Part shown: piece after piece, positions 47,432-57,674 of the stretch
Position numbering within the stretch: position 1 is the first letter of the stretch
How the letters are laid out: each line of letters starts with the position of its first letter
From: Orbilia blumenaviensis
Taxonomy: Eukaryota; Ascomycota; Orbiliomycetes; Orbiliales; Orbiliaceae
Assembly (NCBI GenBank): GCA_036872755.1
Contig: JAVHNS010000017.1
Coordinates: forward strand, 558,001-622,000
DNA length: 64,000 nucleotides
Direction of reading: 5' to 3'
Position numbers and translations under genes: made by a program
The notes under the pieces: model-generated
What the model was told of the DNA's origin: nothing
The model's input: the letters and a program-made list of their open reading frames with translations, nothing else
Databases searched by the model: none

Positions 47432-50400
47432 ATGTGGCTAATTCTACTAGCGGTAGTGTTAGCTACTCCTGCCTACGGAGCTGCAGGTGGGGACACTGAT
47501 GGTTGGGACGACTTTGCCAATAACTTTGCAACAGACATCGCCCCAATCGTCGTCCTCTTCGGTGAACAAGTCACCAAACAATTCCTCAGCGAATCAACGA
47601 GCACCCTAGACCACATAATCTTCGCCGTCGCACCCCTTGGCGTGTTGACCGCCGTTGTCTCAGTAATCCGTGTGTGTGGAAATTCGTCGTTAAAAGCCTT
47701 TATCGGAAGGGCGCAAGAGGCTCATGGGGTATCTGAGGCCGAATTATGTTCTTCCACGAGCAGAGATGTATGTGAGCTTTGGTCTAATGGGGGTATCAGT
47801 CGGATTTTCGGCCGCCCAAAGGTTCTGGAGTTTGTTTTTTCTGGCACAAAGGATTTCTACATGAAGTTTCGGGGAGGGGACATAAAACATCCCTCGTGTG
47901 GAATCCACACGTCCAAGGCTTTCTTTTGCCCAAAGGAGTTCTCCGATTGCAATGACTCGGGATCGCAACCCGGACACATACATGAAATAGATGACCAGGA
48001 CGCAACTTTAAAGGTCGGAGATTGGGGAGAGGTCAAGGGAGCCGGATCGCCAGATCCTACTAAGTCAGCTTCTAATCAAGGAAATGAAAAGGGCACGGAA
48101 CAACGATTCGCTCCGCATCCAAACCTATCCTTAAATGTTGGAATGCGGCCTCCACCACGATGGGTTCAGTGGGCCGTCGCTGCCTTTGGGGTTATTATTC
48201 AGTTAAGCTTCTTCGGGTACGCAACTTGGGCCGCTTATTATGCCCCACATATATGGGAGGATGGTAAACCACCGCAGAAATGGGCATTCCCACTTGCGGC
48301 GGTAGGGACAGGGCACCTTGTCATTGGTATGGGGCTTTGTGCGATGTTGATTGATCGGCGCACACACGAAAGAAGATTTGTTCAAAGTCGGGTTAGGCAC
48401 CTTTTCCATCATTAAATTTTATTTTTAAATTCTATCGCATATAAGTACGATTCGTAGGCTTGCTGACTAATATATCTATCTGGTATCTAGAACCTCTCTC
48501 AAGGAACCACAATGTTCTGGCTCCAACCTGGCGACCAATCCATCGGCGACCAAGTCTTCAATAGTTTTGCCCACTGGGAGCAGAAAGATAAATATGTGAC
48601 TTCCTGGCGCATCGACGACCCCACCAAGCTCAACTCCCCCCTCGTTGTCTGGCCAGCAATTACCTTCTCCACCTTGGGGTTCATACTTCAATTTATTGGT
48701 CTAAGAGGGTTACACGGCTCAGTTGCTCTTTATCAGCTGGCCGCAACTTTGATCATGGCGTTTATTCGAGCAACGCTTCGGAGCAAGAGGATTGGTGAAG
48801 GCAAGAATCGGCTGAAGGATCGTCGAGACGTCGAGGGGCACGAGCTCGATTGGACTGCTTTACAAATTGATGCGGCAGTTCAGGAGAACAAGCCAGGGGC
48901 AGGATCAAATAACCCCCCCGTGGACACTCGTGGTTAGTACATTCTCGTTAACCCACGTGGCATGACATGTCATATATATACGTATAATACAACTATTGAC
49001 ATATTGCTAATGCCAACCACAGATACAGACTCAGACTGTATTTGGTATATTGTTGATCTCAAACCAACCCACCCACCAGAAAGCTCTGGGGTCTCGGTGG
49101 CGGCTGCCGCTGAAGTCAATATCCTCGAACCTAAGACAAAAACTTGGCAAAATATCATAGGCTTTTCCCGGAAATCCGATAGTGGCAGCACTGATTATTC
49201 CTGTGTTCAAACTGCAGTCGAATGGATAAAATTACATGAAATTGACCATCCCGCCAGCCTTAGACAACCAAACAAAGCAGCGAGAACCCTTTATTACAGG
49301 TGCCGCCTGGGCCGCCTGACAGATTCTGTAACATCTAGGCAAGAGCGGCCATGGGATACACAGGTTCGGGCTATTGCGACAAAGCTTAAACAGGCTATCG
49401 AAACTACCGCCAAGCATATATTCTCTAGGGAAGTGAGGGTTTCAAGTGGCTGGGAAAATGTAGAGGCGGTAGTATGGTCATCTACATGTCGGCTTGATGC
49501 ACTGCAAAAGCAGAGTGGGGATTGCTTGCCAATCCACTTCCTCCTTTACCGTGAAAAAGGACTATGGAAGATTAACAAACACCAACTTGAAGCTGTATTG
49601 GGGCTATGGCAATGGTCTCTAAAGCAGCAATCTAACCAAAAAGATTACTTCAGCAAGAAACTTTTCTTAGAGGCAGAAAATGCTAAGATGGAAGAATTGA
49701 AGTCCAGCATGCGGCTTTGGGTTACTCAGGTACTCCCAATCAGCGATAACTACACCAGTACTACCTCACAAGCTAGTATCAATACTGCCCCACAAACTGG
49801 CACCTACTCTAGCCCTCAAGTACAGCTACCAAGGTTCCAACCTTTACTCTCCGTCATAGCCTCAACTCTGCAAATGGAAACCACAGGCCGAGGGATACTA
49901 TCAATCCCCTCAACAGTTTCACCGCTGGAACTTATGGCTCAGGATATTTTCACAATATTTATAAGCCGAATCACAGATATCTTAGAGCCCCTGAAGAATA
50001 TCGAACCTCGGACACGACGGGCCCAAGAGGGTATAATTGACCTAGGAGCCTCAAGTAACAAAACTTTCCTCGGGTTAACAGAGCCTAATATCGAGATTCT
50101 AGTCGAGAATTTCATCGCGGCAGGTCTTGGGTCCCGTGAAGATGCATTAGTGTGTCTTATCCCATCTCTCTTGTATAAACAAAAGCTACCAGTATCGAAG
50201 GAAATCATAGGACGGTTGCTCCAAGCTGCGAAATTACAAAGACGAGCTGGGGAATTCCAGAAGTGTGAGGATATCCTCAAAGGGCTACTTCAAATAAACG
50301 ATCCTACCATAGAACCGTTGGTTGTAGGGCAGCTTGGCGAGCTCTACCGCCATAGCTCGAGGTCCCCAAAGGACCAAGATCAAGAGTTTGGGCGCAGAAT

Positions 50401-53400
50401 TGGGGCCGAGTTAATCCTTATGGTTAACATCTCGCCTGAAGCCCAAAAAATCCAAGAGTGCTACAAAGGTGTAGTAGAATTCGTTAGCAACATACACCGT
50501 GGCAACTCCACTCAAACCTCATTTAAGACAGACAAAGTGTTTGAATCTTTAGAAGCGCTGGACCAATCTCTGCATGCAGAAAACCTAGTCTCGGTCCCAG
50601 CAGAAAACCCGAAGCTACAATCCTTACTTCTAACTACGAAATATAACACAAGTAGCCTTCCATTCGAACAAATCAAGGAAATATTGGAATGGGCTATTGT
50701 AGAAGGATTTTCGGAATTAATCGAAGACTTGTGGAGTGATATTGGTGGGCTCCATTTTCAACAGCTATGGCATGCCCCTCACGACCAAAAAACCCCGCTC
50801 TTCTGGGCTCTTGAAATGGACTGTAGGCCGGAGACCTTCCAATCGCTTATTGAATGGCCGGGCGCGAAAATTGAGTGGAGCGATGCGAATGGTACAACTG
50901 CGTTACTAGAAGCGGTTCATAGACAGTCTATACTGCCCCTAAAAGCACTTCTAAAAGTTGGTGCAGACACCAATGCTCGAAAGTCTGACGGATCTAACGC
51001 GCTCCACATAGCTGCAATTGGAGGTAATCGCGAAATATTCGAGCTATTATTGGCAAAAGGGACAGATCCCAGCGCCAGGATGCATGAGGGAGATCGCAGA
51101 ACTCCGATAGGGATCGCACTATTACATGGCCATTCTCAACTCGTGAAGCTGCTTCTAGACCGAGGTGCTGATTTCAGCGAAGTGAGCGAAGCTTTATTCG
51201 GCGAGGTAGTGAGATTCGGTTATTATGAGATGGTGGAACTCCTAGTTGATAATGGTACCAGCACAACCGCTATTAATCGCGGCCTCGGTATCGCAGCGTC
51301 TGAAGGCCACCTCACGCTAATCGAATTTCTTTTAAGCCGAGGCGCCGATGCTAATCACGGATTTAAAGAAGCCATAGATAGGGTTTCAATGGGGAAAAAT
51401 GACATAGGCATTCTTGATCAGTTTTTCAAGAGCGGTATTGATATTGATCCTAGATACGGGTGGGGTGGATGGGCAATTTCGAATAACCTTCTCCAGGCTG
51501 CCCTTCAGCAAGCAGTATCCCAAAATTGTTTGCATTTGATCGACTTTCTGTTGAAGCGTGGCGCCGATATTAACGCCTCAGCTGAAGGGTCTGAGACAAT
51601 GCTCAGAATAGCAGTTGGCTTGGGACAAAAGAAACTGGTGGAGTTGCTCCTAGACAATGGTGCTGAAATCAATGCTACAAGTACAAATATACCCCCCGGT
51701 ACCGCACTTCACTTAGCAACGGCCAGAGGAAATGAGGAGATGGTACGGATCCTACTAAACAGGGGAGCCGATATTAACGCCTCAGCCGAAGGGTCTGAGA
51801 CAATGCTCAGAATAGCAGTTGGCTTGAGACAAAAGAAACTGGTGGAGTTGCTCCTAGACAATGGTGCTGAAATCAATGCTACAAGTACAAATATACCCCC
51901 CGGTACCGCACTTCACTTAGCAACGGCCAGAGGAAATGAGGAGATGGTACGGATCCTACTAAACAGGGGAGCTGATATTGATACTGAAGACAAATATAAC
52001 AGAACTGCGCTTCAAGTAGCAATAGGCAATGAAACTAACAACATGGTAGAAATTCTACTAAATGAAGGCGCTGACGTTAATGCTCAGAATAAAAATCATG
52101 GAAACGCACTTCAAGCCGCAGCGTTTAAAGGGAATAAAGAATTAGTTGAGCTTTTACTGAATAAAGGCGCTAACGTTAATGCTCAGGGTGGGGAGTATGG
52201 AAATGCACTCCAAGCTGCAGCGTTTAGAGGAAATAAAAAAACAGTTGAGCTTTTACTGAATAAAGGCGCTAACGTTAATGCTCAGGGTGGGGAGTATGGA
52301 AACGCACTCCAAGCCGCAGCGTTTAAAGGGAATAAAGAAACAATCGAGCTTTTACTGAATAAAGGCGCTGACATTAATGCTCAAGGTGGATATTATGGAA
52401 ACGCACTGCAAGCTGCAGCAAATTGTTCTGAAAATGAAGAAGTGGTTGAGCTTTTACTGAATAAAGGCGCTAACATTAATGCTCAGGGTGGTTATTATGG
52501 AAACGCACTTCAAGCTGCAGCAAGTTGTTCTGAAAATGAAGAAATAATTGAGTTTTTACTGAATAAAGGCGCTGACATTAATGCTCAGGGTGAAGAGTAT
52601 GAAAACGCACTTCAAGCCGCAGGGTTTAAAAGAAATATAAAAACAATCAAACTTTTACTAAATAAAGGTGCTGATATTAATGCTCAGGGTGGAGAGTATG
52701 GAAACGCACTTCAAGCCGCAGCAAATGGTTGTAAAAATAAAGAAGTAGTTGAGCTTTTATTAAACAAAGGCGCCGATGTTAATGTCCAGGGTGGGCATTA
52801 TGGAAGCGCACTGAAAGCCGCAGTATGTGGTTATGAAAATAAAGAAGTGGTTGAGCTTTTGTTAAACAAAGGCGCTGATGTTAATGTCCAGGGTGGGCAT
52901 TATGGAAGCGCACTGCAAGCCGCAGTGTGTGGTTATAAAAATAAAGAAGTGGTTGAGCTTTTATTAAATAAAGGCGCTGATGTTAAGGTCCAGGGTGGGC
53001 ATTATGGAAGCGCACTGCAAGCCGCAGTATGTGGTTATCAAAATAAAGAAGTGGTTGAGCTTTTATTAAATAAAGGCGCTGATGTTAATGTCCAGGGTGG
53101 GCATTATGGAAGCGCACTGCAAGCCGCAGCGGCCAGTCGAGAAGATGCATTAGTAGAACTCCTACTACAGAGAGGCGCTACCATTAACGCTCGAGGTGGG
53201 AAGTACGGAACCGCGCTGAATGCAGCGGTATGTTTTGACCGTCTTTCGACTGCTCGAACTCTCCTTGACAATGGAGCCGAACCTGTGGGCAAAAGGGATG
53301 GAAAAGAAGTATATATACACAAGAAAATTATCGACGCCATTAAGCGGATGCCCTGTGTGGACTGTCAGGCCGAAAGGCTTCAGACATGCGATGCCGCCCT

Positions 53401-53482
53401 CGAATCATGCGAATTACACAGCTTATACGAAGACGGTATGAGGCTTGACCCTAGCCAGTGGGAAACTGATTCGAACGCTTAG
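47432..53482 (+). CDS. Giant membrane-anchored ankyrin-repeat protein
   Basis: Three exons, 47432-48391, 48491-48932 and 49023-53482; both introns are in phase; 1953 residues. The N-terminus MWLILLAVVLATPAYGA is a signal peptide or anchor. GWDDFANNFATDIAPIVVLF and FAVAPLGVLTAVVSVIRVCG belong to a conserved membrane module that I know from other large fungal ankyrin proteins. Further membrane segments: WAVAAFGVIIQLSFFGYATW, FPLAAVGTGHLVIGMGLCAM, VVWPAITFSTLGFILQFIGL and the adjoining segment. Residues about 490-1080 are a helical region without a recognised domain. About 24 ankyrin repeats follow (about 1110-1880), the last twelve of the type GGxYGNALQAA...VELLLNKGA. The tail is Cys-containing (CVDCQAERLQTC). 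A role in recognition or scaffolding at a membrane is likely; partner unknown. It contains a recent 204-base duplication. Confidence 0.9.
51563..51970. repeat. Tandem 204-base duplication within ankyrin gene
   Basis: Units 51563-51766 and 51767-51970 are nearly identical. I see synonymous changes (gctgaa/gccgaa; gccgat/gctgat at the ends) and one replacement (GLGQ to GLRQ). Each encodes 68 residues, two ankyrin repeats, and the frame is preserved. Confidence 0.93.
52080..53215. repeat. Array of twelve 99-105 base ankyrin units
   Basis: Repeats of 33 to 34 codons, each with [YH]G[NS]AL-QAA and VELLLNKGA. Neighbouring units share long identical DNA stretches such as gagcttttactgaataaagg, including at synonymous sites, so the array has been copied or homogenised recently. 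Confidence 0.9.
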
Positions 53483-54547
53483 TTATTCAACCAGTCAGAA
53501 CGTCTATTTACACATTTTCCTTACAATGTATATAAATTCCAGCAGAGGTGCAAATTCCAAGCATACTTTTCAATCTTACTTTCATTTTAGATCGACGCAA
53601 AAGCCAAGATATCGATATTTGACAACAAGACTAACCTCGGACCCAACCCCAAATATAATGTTGTCCTGTAAACCAGACCGAAATTACTATATATATGCGT
53701 GTTTAGGAACTCGAGGAGAAGAAGAAGAAGAAGAAACAAAACAACTAAGTTAGTATCTTAATTCTATCAGCCTTGCGGGGTGTTATATATATGAGAATCC
53801 GTAGGTTTATCCAATTGTAGCAGAAGAAACAAGACAATTTTTTATTTTATCTTATAACAGGAGCATTAACAAAAGAAAGCATCCCGCACGCAGCAATAAC
53901 ATACAGCTTGAAAGTGAAATCTAAGCTATGCCAGTCTTAAAGGAATCAGCCCATCTTCATATAAACCCCTTCACGCTCCCTTCTTAACACCATCCCCATA
54001 TAACATTCTTGATAAGCCACTCCATAGTAGTGCCGAGAAAAGCCTTCCCAACAATGATAAGAAACCCCAGCGCATAACAGCTTCATAATGTACGTAGTAC
54101 AGTTCCCATATCCAACCGTAACACAGGCGCCGAGACTGAACCTACATCAACCATCCCTGTAAAACCATGTACTAGAAAGGAAAGGCTTCCATCTCCAGCA
54201 CCCCGGACCTGTAATTCAAAATACCACACCGTGACCATCTGTTTTGTGTTGCGAATTTGAGGGAAAGAAAATGCCACATCCCAACACACACCTAGTCTGC
54301 TTAGTGTCGAGACTGCATATAAACACCAATATTGACGCCCCCCATATGCACCAGCCATATTCTCAAATCCACACCAGCGAACCCGGTGTATGAACCGTAA
54401 ACCACAAAACGCCATCCCGCATGCAAAAACAGAATCCCACTCTAAGAAACAGTAAAAACATATATATCACCTGATACAGCAGCAAACAACATAAAAAAAG
54501 GAGAACAAAAGGGGAAAAAGACAAGGAATTAATGGAGACACAAAAGC
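53483..54547. other. Convergent intergenic region
   Basis: AT- and CA-rich sequence between the ankyrin stop and the stop of the reverse-strand membrane protein. Purine tract at 53716-53745. Probable 3' UTRs of both genes. The ORF at 54083-54415 has no recognisable character. Confidence 0.45.
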
Positions 54548-55993
54548 CTACTCCTCAACCCCCTCAGTAGTATCATAAACATCCTTCGCAAACTCAATCA
54601 ACAAAACCCCTGCCGGCACCAAAACCGCCACATCCTCAACCCCACCAGCCGCACAAGCCTCCATATAAGTTCTTTTTGTATTAAACTCCCTATCAAGAGT
54701 TCTAATCCACGCTTTTCTATCATTACTCGCAAACTTGAAGATTTCTAAAAAGCTACCGGTTGAAAAGGCTTTGAGTGGCCATTTATCCAGTTTTTTGGAG
54801 GATATGGCCGGTGAGAGGTTTGGGAAGTAGAGAGCTGGGGTTTCTTGCCATGATCCGCCGAAGTATTCTGGAGGAGCGGAGGTGGGGGTGGTAGTGTCGT
54901 TTTGGTTGTGGTAGTTGACGGTGTACTGCATTGACTGCAGAAAGTAGCTGATACTGACGTTTCGAAGATCACCTTCGACGGTTGTGAGGACAAAGTCGTT
55001 TTGGAGCGTTTCCGGATCATATATAGGTGAGAGCGTCAACCTTCCAATCTCGGTTTGATTGGAAATAGTGATGAAGTTATATCTGTCGCTATGATTCCCA
55101 CGAACCGTCGCATGGTCCAAAACATCGAATTGTATAGTAGTCGGATACCCCAAACTCTCACAAGTAGGAATCGGTTTCTGGAAATACCCATCCGGTGGAA
55201 CCCTCCCACGAATCGCAGCAACGATAATAAGCATAATAACCGGCGAAGACCCAAAGATGGAAGCACGAGCAACCCATTTCTTATCACCACGGGAAGCCGA
55301 CGAGAATGAAGGACCGGTGTAGTTCGGACTATGAAAGACGAGTTTACAGATGATAGCCATATTCGTGAGAAACAGGAATACACCGGCAAATATCTCCATT
55401 CCGCGGTTTAGTTGGTTATCCCGTGATGCGAAGTAGGATTTGAAACGGTAGTATGGGCCATAGGTGTAGCAGAGATCAGCGATCAGCCATGCCAAGTAGG
55501 CAAGATTCATGGCTATCAAGGGTAGATAGCATAGGAACGGAGGACGGCCCAGTTCGAATCTTAGCTCTGGGTCAGGGTAGACCCTTGCCGTTCCTTCATC
55601 CGTCGGATCATCGAAACGGTACCGACGGGTAGGTGGGAGAGATTCTAATGCCGGGAGACAAGATTCTTCATCACGAAAACGGTAGGCTCTTGAAGCGTGG
55701 AGTTTTTCCAACGGCTTAAGACGGCAGAGGTCGGCCTCGACACGGCGGCAGTGTGGGCACATCGAGAGCTTTTCTTCGTGTTTGAAGGGTTGGAGCTTTG
55801 GAGATGCCTTCCGGAGAGGGTCCCAGGTAGTCGGGTCGCTTGAGAGAGGTGGTGAGGGCTCCTGCCTATCGTTATGGATGGTAGAGGATGATAGGGATAG
55901 TGATGATATAGTGGTTGACGACGAGGAGGGAGCAGGAGATGGAGGGAGTGGAGGCATTTCCTCCTGGGGTTGTTGTTGTTGTTGTTCCTCCAT
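54548..55993 (-). CDS. Hypothetical membrane protein with N-glycosylated ectodomain
   Basis: Single exon, 481 residues, start ATG 55993. Residues 1-60 are Gln/Pro/Ser-rich (MEEQQQQQPQEEMPPLPPSP). A CPHC...C cluster follows at about 78-90 (SMCPHCRRVEADLCRL). There are three clear membrane segments: FLCYLPLIAMNLAYLAWLIA (about 152-176), GMEIFAGVFLFLTNMAIICK (about 198-220) and PVIMLIIVAAI (about 250-262). The following 200 residues are probably extracellular or lumenal with several NxS/T sites (NHSD, NQTE, NVSI, NDTT). A weakly hydrophobic stretch VAVLVPAGVLLIEFA is near the end. I do not recognise the family. The gene is convincing by length and by the distribution of hydrophobic segments. Confidence 0.75.
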   Translation of the reverse strand: MEEQQQQQPQEEMPPLPPSPAPSSSSTTISSLSLSSSTIHNDRQEPSPPLSSDPTTWDPLRKASPKLQPFKHEEKLSMCPHCRRVEADLCRLKPLEKLHASRAYRFRDEESCLPALESLPPTRRYRFDDPTDEGTARVYPDPELRFELGRPPFLCYLPLIAMNLAYLAWLIADLCYTYGPYYRFKSYFASRDNQLNRGMEIFAGVFLFLTNMAIICKLVFHSPNYTGPSFSSASRGDKKWVARASIFGSSPVIMLIIVAAIRGRVPPDGYFQKPIPTCESLGYPTTIQFDVLDHATVRGNHSDRYNFITISNQTEIGRLTLSPIYDPETLQNDFVLTTVEGDLRNVSISYFLQSMQYTVNYHNQNDTTTPTSAPPEYFGGSWQETPALYFPNLSPAISSKKLDKWPLKAFSTGSFLEIFKFASNDRKAWIRTLDREFNTKRTYMEACAAGGVEDVAVLVPAGVLLIEFAKDVYDTTEGVEE

Positions 55994-57674
55994 TTTGCTA
56001 CTCTTTTCTGTTTTCCTTATACTCTTCTTACTATAGTACTCTTAGGAGCTGTAGATATCGGTGAAAATGTCAACCAGGAGGTGAAGCCGTAATGGCGATG
56101 ACATGAAGACGGGGGTGTAGACAGGAAAGCCTCCCCCCTTCTGACTCCTCATAATCGAGCTATAATGATGGCATTTCTGCCGTAGATGCTCCTATCGTCT
56201 TTTCGTATTTTTAGCCCGTTTTTGCGGGCTTATTCACACGTGGGCCCCGGCGTGGTTTTATGTTACAATATTCTGCACCTTGATCTACTATCTTTTATCT
56301 CCTATACGTCACATATACGCAGTTTAATGGGTATGCAGTAATGCAGATGAAGTCTTATCTAGAACCGATTACGGAGATATAAGACTGCGTGCGCACCAGC
56401 AATTGACGGGGCCGTGGGACTACTTCCCGATTTGGAAATTGCCAGACCCGGCCGTCGACATCGATACGTTTCAGCGACAACACATCATCTCCTCCAAAAT
56501 GCAACAACTTCAACCTTTCACTGCTTCCGCAAAGACGACACCAATTGAATGAACAATCTACGAGATCCATTGAAAATACCTCAATTAGATTAAAAAAGCC
56601 ACAGGAGTCTTTCAGATTGATTCAATGATTCATTCTGGAATACAAATTATCTGCATGCACAACTTCCAACAAGCGCACAGACCCAAACCATTCACATCAC
56701 ACAGAAAAAGAGTGCACATGTGCACAGTTGCACAATCTATATTGAATTTAGGCGTCTAGCCCTGTCTACGCCTTGAGAACGCCTTAAACCTGGCGAAAAA
56801 AGAGATAATACCCCCAGTGACTTATGTAATTCTTTTTTTCTTTCGCCAATTCCCAGGCTGGACTTGTCTTGTAACCCCATTTACTATCCCCAGGTGATGA
56901 GTCAAAACTGCATGCAGCGCCCAATGCATAGCCCTGCACCTTTGTCGGCACTTAGTGTGAGCACAGCCAGTTTGGGACATAGCGTCCCGGGTCTCTCGGT
57001 AAATTCCAGAGCTTGACGACATGGTCAACGCAAGTGGCTGTGCTTTATAACTTTATCGACTTTATAAATTCTGGGGGATTCTCACTTGGTCGGCTCACGG
57101 ATTCACTTGTTATTCCTTAACGATAACGATATTTATGATATTTATACATTATTTTTACTGTATTTTTTTAGGGATCTAACTTACACGCCCAGACTAGTGT
57201 AACGATAATAACTATATAACTTTTTACCCCGTACTCAGATCCAAAACTCGAACCTCGAAACCCAGGTCCTTTAGGTTACCTTGCAGAACACCACCTTTTG
57301 CATTTATACCCAAATTATATATATATACCCAATACCCAGATCTCTTGCCTCACATCAGGGTGATTTTGATCACGGAACCTCAGCCTTTTCGAATTTTATA
57401 ATCGAAAGCGGTCTCGTAAACCAGCCTCAACGAAGCAGAACACTCGAAAGTATTTTGCAGTACACTAGTGCCCGACGTCTAGACCGCCAGTTTCGATTAA
57501 ACCTTGGGTTATTTACCACCGGACCGCAACTTTCTTGCATCCATAATCAATAAGCCACTATACTAAACTTGTCAATGAAGTAATTAATTACTACGTACTT
57601 TGACTTTTTATATCACTTTACTACTTTACGATATCAATCCTTAATATTGACAGCTCACAAATATTACCAAAAAA
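55994..57674. other. Divergent intergenic region
   Basis: Between the membrane-protein start and the PARP-like start. Contains tttttagcccgtttttgcgggct near 56207-56231, a small perfect hairpin (agcccg/cgggct). AT-rich stretch 57110-57180. Reverse ORFs at 56355-56570 and 56822-57028 are unsupported. 57540-57674 is the probable PARP-like promoter/leader. Confidence 0.45.
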
